DNA of 64,000 nt from Atopobium sp. UBA1382 (GTDB lineage Bacteria; Actinomycetota; Coriobacteriia; Coriobacteriales; Atopobiaceae), in the NCBI GenBank assembly GCA_002305805.1, contig DBQY01000009.1, positions 211,858 through 275,857 on the forward strand. The letters are read 5' to 3'. Made by a program: the position numbers and the translations under genes. Below are positions 17,332 to 24,663 of the stretch, piece after piece (position 1 is the stretch's first letter; the number at the start of each line of letters is the position of its first letter). Under the pieces are notes generated by a model. The model searched no databases and had not been told where the DNA came from. It saw only the letters and a list, made by a program, of their open reading frames with translations.

Positions 17332-17403
17332 CCTAGCAAATTCTCAAATACCTACTTTTGCTAGGTTATCCTAGCAAAAATAGATAATTCCCAATTTGCT
17401 AGG
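17332..17403. promoter_or_regulatory. Four alternating CCTAGCAAA half-sites
   Basis: CCTAGCAAA (17332), TTTTGCTAGG (17356), CCTAGCAAAA (17370) and TTTGCTAGG (17395) alternate in orientation within an AT-rich 72-base block directly upstream of the ATPase/DUF4143 gene. This looks like a cooperative operator. The binding protein is unknown. Confidence 0.7.
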
Positions 17404-17482
17404 TTAAAGTGACCAAGGCTCGATAACCGGATTAGGAAGAGCGGTGCACCGTGTGAACCAGGGCGCGCTTCCTAAAGCCGAA

Positions 17483-18310
17483 TCACGCGCACGCGTGGAT
17501 CGCGTTGCGCAGGAACTGCGCAGCGCCCGGGGCAACCTTCTCGTAGTAGGCACGGAACCGCTCGTCGGAGACGTAGCCATCGGCCAGGCCCTTGTGGGCC
17601 TCGAGCGTGTAGAGCCCGTCCGGCCAGTACATGCGCAGCCAGTGGCCGTGCATCGCCACGAGCTTGCGCGCCTCGGGGCCAGCCGGATCTCCCGTCTCCA
17701 TCGCACGGCGCAGCTGCTCGTTGATGGCCAGCGCCAGCTCCTCGGCCTGCAGGTGCGCAGCCTCGCCCATCGCCACGTGCTTCTCGTTAGCTGCGTCCAT
17801 CACCTCGTCGCCGTAGGCAGCACGGACCTCCTCGCCGTAGGCCTTCTCGTTCTCCTCAACCTCGCGCCAGCGCTTGAGGTGTGGCAGCAGAGTGGCCATG
17901 AGCGAGACCGCCTCGTCGAGCGAGACGCCGAGCGCCTTGGCCTCCATGGGAGCCGTGGCCTCAATGAACTCGTCCATCGTCATGCCCTTGGCGGTGAAGT
18001 CGCCGTGGTCGTAGCAGTACTTGCAAAAGTCCGCGCTCCTGGAGCCGTCGGCCTCGGTACCGTGCATCTCCTCATCGGAGATGGGCATGCTGCAGCACTG
18101 GCAGTAGTAGCTCATGGGCATGTCGAAGAAGCGCTCGAGCGGCACGCCAAAGGTGACGCAGATGAGCTTGACCATGTCGATCCCGGGCGTGGTCTCACCT
18201 TGCTCCCAGCGGCTGACACACTGCCGCGTCACGTAGAGCCTGCGCGCCATCTCTTCCTGCGTGATGCTCGCCTCCTTGCGGATGGCGGCGATGACGTCCT
18301 TGATGGCCAT
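17483..18310 (-). CDS. XRE regulator with zinc ribbon and TipAS domain
   Basis: This 275-residue regulator has three parts. Residues 1-60 form an XRE helix-turn-helix (ITQEEMARRLYVTRQCVSRWE). Residues about 67-105 are a zinc-ribbon-like domain with CxxC pairs (CQCCSMP and FCKYCYDHG). The last ~120 residues match the TipAS ligand-binding domain (LAINEQLRRAMETGDPAGPEAR, HGHWLRMYWPDG). TipAS domains bind thiopeptide or other antibiotics. The expected role is a ligand-responsive regulator. The start at 18310 follows GGAGGACCCC. No obvious target transporter is adjacent. Confidence 0.85.
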   Translation of the reverse strand: MAIKDVIAAIRKEASITQEEMARRLYVTRQCVSRWEQGETTPGIDMVKLICVTFGVPLERFFDMPMSYYCQCCSMPISDEEMHGTEADGSRSADFCKYCYDHGDFTAKGMTMDEFIEATAPMEAKALGVSLDEAVSLMATLLPHLKRWREVEENEKAYGEEVRAAYGDEVMDAANEKHVAMGEAAHLQAEELALAINEQLRRAMETGDPAGPEARKLVAMHGHWLRMYWPDGLYTLEAHKGLADGYVSDERFRAYYEKVAPGAAQFLRNAIHACA

Positions 18311-18504
18311 GGGGTCCTCCTCGCTCAGGCCTTTCGATAAGGCCATTGTCGCCGGGCGGACGATGCCGCACAAGAAACGAGCTGTTGCGTGGCTACTCAA
18401 CGCGCGGCATAAGGATGCTGTTTGGAACGCACCGGAGCGAGAGTGCCCGGACGTATGTGCACGATAAGTCCCCTTGCGCCCGTACTGCGCATTGCGGAAG
18501 ATGG

Positions 18505-18825
18505 CTACGAGAGACCCAATACGAGCGCGAGCTTTTCCGTCACCTCGTCCATCCGGTCTCTCTCCAAGACACCGATTCGCTTGCTCAGCATGCTGCGGCT
18601 AACGGAAGCAATTTTGTCCGTCATCACATAACTCGTTCGCTCGAGTCCATTATCTTTGGACGGCTCGACTCGTACGCGTGTCGGTATATTGGAGCTCTCG
18701 AACGTTGTCATCAGACAGAGCACAACGGAATCGAAACCACTTATCTTGTCACTCTGCACAATAACGACTGGCCGCGCTTTGCTCGCGTAAAGGTCATCCC
18801 TCATTGTCCAAATCTCGCCGCGCAT
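18505..18825 (-). CDS. MazF/PemK-family mRNA interferase toxin
   Basis: This toxin of about 106 residues has the MazF/PemK fold: RGEIWTMRDDLYASKARPVVIVQSD is the N-terminal signature with the catalytic arginine region. VVLCLMTTFESS and the conserved serine/threonine region SYVMTDKIASVSRS follow. It should cleave single-stranded mRNA. It overlaps the antitoxin gene by about 32 bases (a GTG at 18828 is an alternative start). It appears intact. Confidence 0.92.
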   Translation of the reverse strand: MRGEIWTMRDDLYASKARPVVIVQSDKISGFDSVVLCLMTTFESSNIPTRVRVEPSKDNGLERTSYVMTDKIASVSRSMLSKRIGVLERDRMDEVTEKLALVLGLS

Positions 18826-19060
18826 CACTCATCATCCTCAAGGCGAGCCGATTGGAAAACTCCGCTGCTTCCTGCTCAGAAGCAAAAGCTTCGACCTTGG
18901 GCTCTGCCAGGCGCACTTCAAACGGGAAACCACGATGCGCGTTAAACGCGGAAACGAAGATGCGCATGGCATCCGCAGGCGTAGTACCCAATAGCCGCGT
19001 TATCTCGCGAAAACGCGCCGCCTCAGCATCTTCAACACGCGTAGCAAGTTGCGAACTCAT
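18794..19060 (-). CDS. RelB/DinJ-family antitoxin
   Basis: This 88-residue protein begins MSSQLATRVEDAEAARFREI and continues LGTTPADAMRIFVSAFNAHRGFPFEV. This is the ribbon-helix-helix pattern of RelB/DinJ antitoxins. DinJ normally pairs with YafQ, but here it is coupled with a MazF-type toxin, a mixed pairing also seen elsewhere in Gram-positives. TTGGAGGATGCT precedes the start. It probably represses its own promoter. Confidence 0.88.
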   Translation of the reverse strand: MSSQLATRVEDAEAARFREITRLLGTTPADAMRIFVSAFNAHRGFPFEVRLAEPKVEAFASEQEAAEFSNRLALRMMSDARRDLDNEG

Positions 19061-19169
19061 AGCATCCTCCAACATTCTGTTGAAATTCGCTATGAATTGT
19101 ACCCAGATTGCCATATCTATCATTCCAAACTCTGCTAATGTGCTCCGCTTCACCACTTGAAACCTAGCT

Positions 19170-20534
19170 TCATACCAGCGCCGCCTCGTCTTCCGGCAGC
19201 CATTCGATCTTGTCGCCAAAGGCGGCGATATCCTCGTCGCACACGTGCATGAAGTCGAGAATGGTCCCATAGCTCTTGGGGAACATGCTCTCGCAATACA
19301 CGGGAATGACATCACGGGGGACCACGCCGATGAGGCCCTCCCCTTTGAAGCGAGCGAGAATCGCACGTGCGTCTCTCAGAACAACGGGCAACCCCGCACG
19401 CTTGAGCGCAACATAGAAATACACGGCTTCGACCGCCCGATTCCATGCCTTACCGGCCACCACGTAGTAGTAGCCCCATGATTGCTCGGAAGCCCTGAAC
19501 TCCTCGTCAGAGAGCTCTCCGACGCGATGCCGAAACTCCGCCTCCTGCCTGTCATGACACACGAATAGACTCACGTGCGTGGAGTTGCCGCCTTGGCACA
19601 CCTCCCACGGGTGCCCGCCGCTGCGAGTTCGGTCGAAATACCACGCATCCCACGCCTCGGGACTGGCAAGGTCGATGCCTGGTCCGGAGCAAAGCCCCGC
19701 CCCCTTTCCGGTCAATCCCTCGTCACGCCCATCCGCATAGCGGAGGTAGAGATCGTCAAGTGGCAGGTGCCTGCCGTCCCTTCCGCAGACGTCATACCCG
19801 CACGCCTCATAGCCGAGAGCACAGGCGGCAAGGAAGTCATTTCCCGTCATAGTGGGAAGGCGGCCAATTGCGTCCTCATCCTCCGCATCTGCGGCAGCAT
19901 ATTCGCAGAACGCGCGATAGGTGTCCTCGCCCATCCCATCGAAGATGGCATCCCGCGCCTCCGGATGCGCAGCCCAAGCGGCATCTCGCGCGACCACCCC
20001 GGTACGCAAGTAGTACGGAAGCTGCTCGGCAACGATTGCGTTATACGACCCCTCCCGCAGCGCGCGCATGCTTTCATGCGCAGAGCGAGCCAGCAGGTCG
20101 AGCAGAATGGTCGCGTGCTCTTCGAGCCAATCGAAGTCAATAGGCCCTTGCTCCGAGTCGGCGCAGAGCACCATCACGTTGCCGACCGACACCGCACGAC
20201 AACGCTCGTTCTCTACCGCGACGAGCTCGTACCACGAATAGTCGTCGGGGTATTCGCTTTTCCACAGCTCGACATATTCCTCGTGCGATGAAACCTCCCC
20301 CTCGGCAAGCAGCTCCTCGTAATCACCAAAGTCATCCATACTTCCGCGCGGAATCTTGAGCCAGATGGATTTCACTTCATCATTGCCCGCTAGGGGCTTG
20401 AGGTCGGCAAGCACCCCGAGGAGCCGGTCAAGCGCATCAAGCACCTTTCTCGTCTGAGCGGCGGGGTTTTTGTATCCCCTTCCGAAGGCCCTAAGAAGCC
20501 TATCGATATCGGGAGCAACGAGCTTCCATTCCAT
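19170..20534 (-). CDS. Hypothetical protein, 454 residues
   Basis: This is a soluble acidic protein I do not recognise. It lacks membrane segments and a signal peptide. The N-terminal 60 residues are helical (KVLDALDRLLGVLADLKPLAG). Later parts are rich in aromatic and acidic residues, with FCEYAAADAEDEDAIGRLPTMTGND and a cysteine-rich stretch (CALGYEACGYDVCG). The start after GGAGGCGTGC is convincing. A 45-residue ORF lies 13 bases upstream and could be co-transcribed. It is immediately downstream of the MazF/DinJ module on the same strand but unlikely to belong to it. Confidence 0.6.
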   Translation of the reverse strand: MEWKLVAPDIDRLLRAFGRGYKNPAAQTRKVLDALDRLLGVLADLKPLAGNDEVKSIWLKIPRGSMDDFGDYEELLAEGEVSSHEEYVELWKSEYPDDYSWYELVAVENERCRAVSVGNVMVLCADSEQGPIDFDWLEEHATILLDLLARSAHESMRALREGSYNAIVAEQLPYYLRTGVVARDAAWAAHPEARDAIFDGMGEDTYRAFCEYAAADAEDEDAIGRLPTMTGNDFLAACALGYEACGYDVCGRDGRHLPLDDLYLRYADGRDEGLTGKGAGLCSGPGIDLASPEAWDAWYFDRTRSGGHPWEVCQGGNSTHVSLFVCHDRQEAEFRHRVGELSDEEFRASEQSWGYYYVVAGKAWNRAVEAVYFYVALKRAGLPVVLRDARAILARFKGEGLIGVVPRDVIPVYCESMFPKSYGTILDFMHVCDEDIAAFGDKIEWLPEDEAALV

Positions 20535-20547
20535 GCACGCCTCCAAT

Positions 20548-20685
20548 TCACATGGCACTTCTGATAAAGCAGAGATTCATTAGTTGATCGCGAGCTGCAG
20601 CACAAAGATCGAGTACCTCGCGAACCAACGCGCAAACCCGCACGCCGTTCTTCTCGTCAGACTGCTTGATGGACTTCTTGGCCAT
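20548..20685 (-). CDS. Possible 45-residue small protein
   Basis: The ORF starts MAKKSIKQSDEKNGVRVCAL and ends LCFIRSAM. It lies directly upstream of the 454-residue hypothetical gene and has a weak GGGGG ribosome site. The DEKNG segment is encoded by a copy of the recurrent motif (20646-20656). The charged N-terminus and amphipathic remainder look protein-like, but no family is recognised. It is listed because of tandem spacing only. Confidence 0.4.
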   Translation of the reverse strand: MAKKSIKQSDEKNGVRVCALVREVLDLCAAARDQLMNLCFIRSAM

Positions 20686-21123
20686 AGTCGAACCCCCGCA
20701 TCACTCACGGCATATTAATCTGCATAGACTGTGAGCCCGGACTCTTGGGGTGCCGGAAAACGGGGGCGCGTACCCGCCCGGGAGCTTCAAGTGTGACCAG
20801 TCCCTGCTACCCCTGATCACCCGCCGACACGTACCATTGGGGGTCTCCGTGCCGCTCTTGTTACTCCCGTACCTTGTGGAGAGTATAGCACAATAAGAAA
20901 CATTTGTTCGTATCTTTTTGATAGCCTGCTGTGACTCTTTCCAAGCAGCCCGTTCTTCTCGCCCACAACTCTGAACTGCGAGAATGCGAGAAGAACCGTC
21001 GGTCAAGAGGAGCTCGCAACGTAACCTCCCGCGCCTGTGCTAAGATTCCCCCGACCCAACGGGTCTCTGACGAGGGCAGCCGTACCAGAATCGCAAAGAT
21101 GGCGCATAATCTTGGAGGTTGCC
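20686..21123. other. Gene-free stretch upstream of sugE
   Basis: No convincing protein gene occurs here. Positions 20725-20860 are very GC-rich with several short complementary segments (CCCGG, GGGGGTCTCC) and could encode a structured RNA, but I cannot match a known class, including the guanidine riboswitches expected near SugE. An AT-rich tract follows (20880-20930). Then comes an inverted pair of the recurrent motif: CGTTCTTCTCGCC at 20951 and GCGAGAAGAACC at 20986. Confidence 0.5.
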
Positions 21124-21447
21124 ATGGATTGGGTCATTTTGGTCGTGTCGGGCGCAATGGAGGCCGTCTGGGCCCAGGCCCTCGACTGCTCCGAGGGCTT
21201 CTCGCAGCCCGTTCCCTCGATCGTGTTTCTCGTTGCGCTCGCCGCGAGCATGCTCGGCCTGAGCCACGCCGTCCGCACGATTCCGCTGGGCACCGCCTAC
21301 GCCGTCTGGGTGGGCATCGGCGCCGCGCTCACGGTAGCATGGGGCGTCGTCTCCGGTGCGGAGTCGTTCTCGTGGGCAAAGGTACTGCTCATCACGGGTC
21401 TCGTGGCGTGCGTCGTCGGCCTCAAGCTGGTGGGCGAGGCGCACTAG
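21124..21447 (+). CDS. SMR-family transporter, SugE/Gdx-like
   Basis: This 107-residue small multidrug-resistance protein has four transmembrane helices. The opening MDWVILVVSGAMEAVWAQAL carries the essential membrane glutamate (Glu13) and resembles SugE/Gdx guanidinium exporters (GxxEVxWA). TIPLGTAYAVWVGIGAALT is the conserved third helix. SMR proteins work as dimers of dual topology exchanging cations for protons; only one subunit gene is visible. TTGGAGG precedes the ATG. Its 3' end overlaps the convergent EamA gene by 26 bases. Guanidinium is the likely substrate by family, not proven. Confidence 0.88.
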   Translation: MDWVILVVSGAMEAVWAQALDCSEGFSQPVPSIVFLVALAASMLGLSHAVRTIPLGTAYAVWVGIGAALTVAWGVVSGAESFSWAKVLLITGLVACVVGLKLVGEAH

Positions 21448-22330
21448 GATCTCGCGGCGCCACGAGCCATGTGCCAACTACCATAAGGACGAGCGCGACT
21501 GCGAACGTCGGCGCAAGCGGCGTGCGGAACAGAGCGAACGCCAGCGCGCTACCGATGAAGGGATTAACCGCGTAGAACGCGCTCGTTCTCGCCGCCCCCA
21601 GGTCGCGCTGGGCGCGCACGTAGCAGGCAATCGACAGCCCGTACGAGACGAACCCGAGAAGGAGCGCGAGTCCCGCGTCGACGAGCGTCGGCAGGGCGTC
21701 GCCCGCGCAGAGCGCCACGACGAGCGCGCCCGCGCCAGAGCCCCACCCCTTGATGACGACGACCTTGACCGGATCGCAGTCCGACAGCCTATTCGTGCAG
21801 TTGTTCTCGATGCCCCAGCACAGACATGCCGCAAGCGTGAGAAGCGAGCCGGCAGAGAACCCGCGCGCGCCCGCGTCCCAAGACAGGAGAAAACACGCCA
21901 GGGAGATGGCACCGATGCCGACTGCCGCACGCACCCCCACCCGCTCCCCGAACGCGAGGCGGGCGATAAGGGCGGTCGCCACGATCTCGAAGTTGTTCAG
22001 CAGCGAGACGCTCTCCGCCGACGAGAGGGAGAGTCCGGCCATGAGCAGCAGGGGCGCCGCCACGTCGAGCGCGACCATAGCGGCCACGTAGGGGACGTCC
22101 GCGCGCTCAAGAGGCCGTCCGCGAGCCTCGCCCGCGTCTCCGCGCGCGCCGCCAGCGAGCGAAATCGCCGTCATGCCGGCGCCCGCGCCGAGATACAGCA
22201 GCGCCGCCATCATGTTCGGCGCGATATCGGCAAGCAGCACCTTGGAGAACGGTGTGCTCAGCGCATAGAGCGCCGCCGCAGCGAGCGCGAAGGCGACGCT
22301 TCGTCCTGTTCGACCGGACCCCATGCGCAA
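21422..22330 (-). CDS. EamA/DMT-family transporter
   Basis: This 302-residue inner-membrane protein has ten predicted transmembrane helices in two EamA repeats. Examples are FALAAAALYALSTPFSKVLL at the start and CWGIENNCTNRLSDCDPVKV at the beginning of the second half. The drug/metabolite transporter superfamily exports or imports small metabolites; substrate cannot be read from the sequence. It converges with the SMR gene, overlapping by 26 bases. The length is normal. Confidence 0.9.
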   Translation of the reverse strand: MRMGSGRTGRSVAFALAAAALYALSTPFSKVLLADIAPNMMAALLYLGAGAGMTAISLAGGARGDAGEARGRPLERADVPYVAAMVALDVAAPLLLMAGLSLSSAESVSLLNNFEIVATALIARLAFGERVGVRAAVGIGAISLACFLLSWDAGARGFSAGSLLTLAACLCWGIENNCTNRLSDCDPVKVVVIKGWGSGAGALVVALCAGDALPTLVDAGLALLLGFVSYGLSIACYVRAQRDLGAARTSAFYAVNPFIGSALAFALFRTPLAPTFAVALVLMVVGTWLVAPRDPSAPRPPA

Positions 22331-22486
22331 ACGCCCCCCGATTCCAAGCAGCCTGTCCTATGGCTACGATACCGTCCTTTCCCACGGGACCGCGCCACAA
22401 ACCCTTTCAGAGCGCTTACTGGCTCGTTACGCACGGCACGCGACGTGCGACTACCCTAGGCGCACCCTTAGGGAAGGATGCTCAGC

Positions 22487-23104
22487 ATGGTTGCGTTCAT
22501 GAGACCGCCCACGTCCGACGAGATGCAGTACGCGGGCGATGTCATCCACGGCAAGCGGCGACTCGACGTCGTGGTGTACGTCATATTCGCGCTGCTCGGC
22601 GTGGCGTTTGGCGCGGCGGTTGGCGTCGCGGGGACACGGGCGAACGATCAGCCCTTCGACCTCGGCTTCACGCTCGGCTGCGCCGCGGGCTTCGGCGTTG
22701 CGTTCTTCGTCTTCGCGATACTCATCATGAGCTCCATCAGGTCTCTCCAGGCGGTCTGCCGCGTCTGGCTGCCCGCACGTGTCATCGTCGCGGTCGCGGC
22801 GGCAGCCTTCGCGCTCAGGGTGCTCGACACCGTGAAATTCGTTCTCATCGTCGGGCCGGCGTCGATCATCCAGCAAGTAGTCCTAGGCGGCCTCGGGTTC
22901 ATATTCGCGCTGCTGTTCCTGAACCTCGGCGTCCGACTCGTCTTCCTCGTCTACTGCATGGCGACCGGGCGCGACGAGGACGAGATCGTCACGCGGAGCA
23001 TCAGCGCGGAGCCTTCGCAAGAATGTCGCGGTAACGAGGGTCTTCGCTCACAATCCTCTGCCACTCAGGAGACGACGTGCGCTCGGCGAGACCCCGTCGA
23101 ATGA
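22487..23104 (+). CDS. Hypothetical four-helix membrane protein
   Basis: This protein of about 205 residues has four hydrophobic segments between residues 25 and 165 and a polar tail. No family is recognised. The ATG at 22487 is preferred over 22478 because GGAAGG then has a normal spacing. The last 35 residues (after TRSISAEPSQ) read antisense through the end of the convergent XRE regulator and have unrelated composition. The original stop may have been lost so that translation now runs on. Confidence 0.6.
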   Translation: MVAFMRPPTSDEMQYAGDVIHGKRRLDVVVYVIFALLGVAFGAAVGVAGTRANDQPFDLGFTLGCAAGFGVAFFVFAILIMSSIRSLQAVCRVWLPARVIVAVAAAAFALRVLDTVKFVLIVGPASIIQQVVLGGLGFIFALLFLNLGVRLVFLVYCMATGRDEDEIVTRSISAEPSQECRGNEGLRSQSSATQETTCARRDPVE

Positions 23105-23686
23105 GCAATCCTGCCTCGTCTGCCTGACGTGCCTTGTGCTCGGCCCATGCCTCGCCGGCACGGGCGGGGTCGAGACGGTCGGCCATGCGGTCCCAGAGCG
23201 GAGAGTCTGTCGCGTCCTGATGCTCCAGGGTCACAGCTTCGATTGCTCGCGCAAGCGCCTCGAGCGCACCGTCCTTCTCGCCCGCCGACGCGAACGGCGT
23301 AGCCATGCCGCCCGCCCAGACCGTGAGGAGCGACGCCAGCATGAGCAGCAGGTTAGCGTCCGAGTAGAGTGCTCCGAGGCAAGCGCACGCAGTCGCTCGT
23401 GCGCGGCGCCGAGGTCCTTCTCGCCCAGCGCGTAGACCTCGGCGTAGAGTGCGGCGGACTCCTCCTGGGAGAGCTCGTCGCGCCAGTCGAAGAGCTCGTC
23501 CAGGGTGAGCGAGAAGTACGCGGCGATGCGCGGCAGCAGGCTCACGTCCGGCAGGCTCTGCCCGAGCTCCCACTTGGACACGGCGGCCTTCGATACGCCG
23601 AGGTGGGCGGCAAGTGCCTCCTGTGTGACGCCCGCGCGGCGCCGCTCCCACACGATGGTGCGACCGATGTTGATGCTCTTGCCCAT
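23001..23686 (-). pseudogene. Frameshifted XRE-family regulator
   Basis: The N-terminal frame encodes a helix-turn-helix regulator: MGKSINIGRTIVWERRRAGV, then HLGVSKAAVSKWE, up to LRALASEH. The frame is then lost, and the continuation YSDANLLLMLASLLTVWAGG through DPRYRDILAKAPR lies in another frame ending at 23001. The junction, near 23365-23375, fits a net gain of 2 or loss of 1 base. The HTH alone may still be made. Two copies of the recurrent motif lie in the gene (23270 and 23413), encoding AGEKD and LGEKD. Confidence 0.8.
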
Positions 23687-23805
23687 GCCTCCCCCTCGAC
23701 GCTGCAGCCGGCTTTCACCTCCAGCATGCAGTCGAGCGACGGTGGAATCAAAGGAGCGCTAGTTGACGTTTCTTGCGAGCGGTCAACCGAGGCTCGCTGC
23801 CCGCA

Positions 23806-24291
23806 CTAGAGCCGCACGAACATGCGGCGAGAATCGCTTTCCAGGCGCTGGAACCCAAAGTGAGCGTAGAAGCCCTCCGCGTGCTCATCGGCCGGGTCGA
23901 CGACAAGTGCCCGCGATGCGATGATGCGCGACGCCGCAGCCGCGCGGCGAATGGCGTCCTGCAGCAATCTGGCTCCCGCCGACTCCCCCTGGTAGCGCTC
24001 ATCGACGGCAAGCTGGCCAAGCAGCGTGCAGGGGATTGGGTTCGGGGCGTTTCGGCGCAACGAGCCGGCAAGCGTCCCAACGCGCGCAACCGCATGAGTG
24101 CTCAGGGCGTAGAAGCCGCAAATCTCACCAGTCGAGAGGGGCAGGACGTACACCCGTGCCGTCCCGTCGCGCATCGCGCGATGCGCGCGCTCCTTGAACC
24201 AGGCGTCATTGTCGCTGTTGCCGGAGAAGAACCCGTTCACATCGTCCTCGTCGAGAAGCGGGCGGATGCGACGAAACGCTAATCCTCCCAT
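23806..24291 (-). CDS. GNAT-family toxin (TacT/AtaT-like)
   Basis: This 161-residue acetyltransferase resembles the toxins that acetylate aminoacyl-tRNA. Features are FFSGNSDNDAWFKERAHRAM near the N-terminus, VYVLPLSTGEICGFYALSTH, LLGQLAVDERYQGESAGARLL (the acetyl-CoA P-loop, here QGESAG) and FYAHFGFQRLESDSRRMFVRL. Its start overlaps the end of the upstream RelB-like antitoxin by 13 bases, the standard arrangement. It appears intact. Confidence 0.88.
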   Translation of the reverse strand: MGGLAFRRIRPLLDEDDVNGFFSGNSDNDAWFKERAHRAMRDGTARVYVLPLSTGEICGFYALSTHAVARVGTLAGSLRRNAPNPIPCTLLGQLAVDERYQGESAGARLLQDAIRRAAAASRIIASRALVVDPADEHAEGFYAHFGFQRLESDSRRMFVRL

Positions 24292-24569
24292 GAGAACTCG
24301 CGATCGAGCAGCTCGCGGGTGGCCACGGGAACGGCGGAGTCGAGGGCATTCGCAAAGCGTCCGTAGTCATCTGCGGAGAGGTAGGTCGTTGCATCGTCGC
24401 TCACCTGTCGGCGAACCTCAAACGGGAAGCCACCGCACTCGTTGAACATGTGAACGAAGACCTTGACGGCGGCGGACGGCGTCAGGCCCAGGGCAGCGGT
24501 GTTCCTGACGAAGGCGTCCTTCTCCTCGGCGCTCAGCTTGGTGTTGAGCGACGTCATTGCCGTTGCCAT
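24279..24569 (-). CDS. Antitoxin for GNAT toxin (RelB-like RHH)
   Basis: This 96-residue ribbon-helix-helix antitoxin contains LNTKLSAEEKDAFVRNTAAL, GLTPSAAVKVFVHMFNECGG and FPFEVRRQVSD, the RelB/DinJ pattern. The usual DUF1778 partner of GNAT toxins is replaced here by a RelB-type antitoxin. GGAGGTCCC precedes the start. Upstream, 24608-24657 contains inverted AGCCGTTTGG/CCAAACGGCT arms that could be its operator. Confidence 0.85.
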   Translation of the reverse strand: MATAMTSLNTKLSAEEKDAFVRNTAALGLTPSAAVKVFVHMFNECGGFPFEVRRQVSDDATTYLSADDYGRFANALDSAVPVATRELLDREFSWED

Positions 24570-24598
24570 GGGACCTCCTTTCAATCGCTCACAATCAG

Positions 24599-24648
24599 CC
24601 GTTTGGTTCATTTTATACCACGATAGACCACCGTGTAATCCAAACGGC
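24599..24648. promoter_or_regulatory. Probable promoter/operator of the GNAT module
   Basis: CAGCCGTTTGG and CCAAACGGCT form inverted arms around an AT-rich centre with an internal CCACG/CGTG pair. On the minus strand the centre contains TATAAA. It lies just upstream of the antitoxin start, the expected place for an autorepressor site. Boundaries are approximate. Confidence 0.55.
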
Positions 24649-24663
24649 TCAAAATGGCACCAC

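Noticed and set aside
20725..20880. Guanidine-I (ykkC), guanidine-II or SRP RNA upstream of sugE
   Set aside because: The conserved blocks of those RNAs could not be found in order on either strand.
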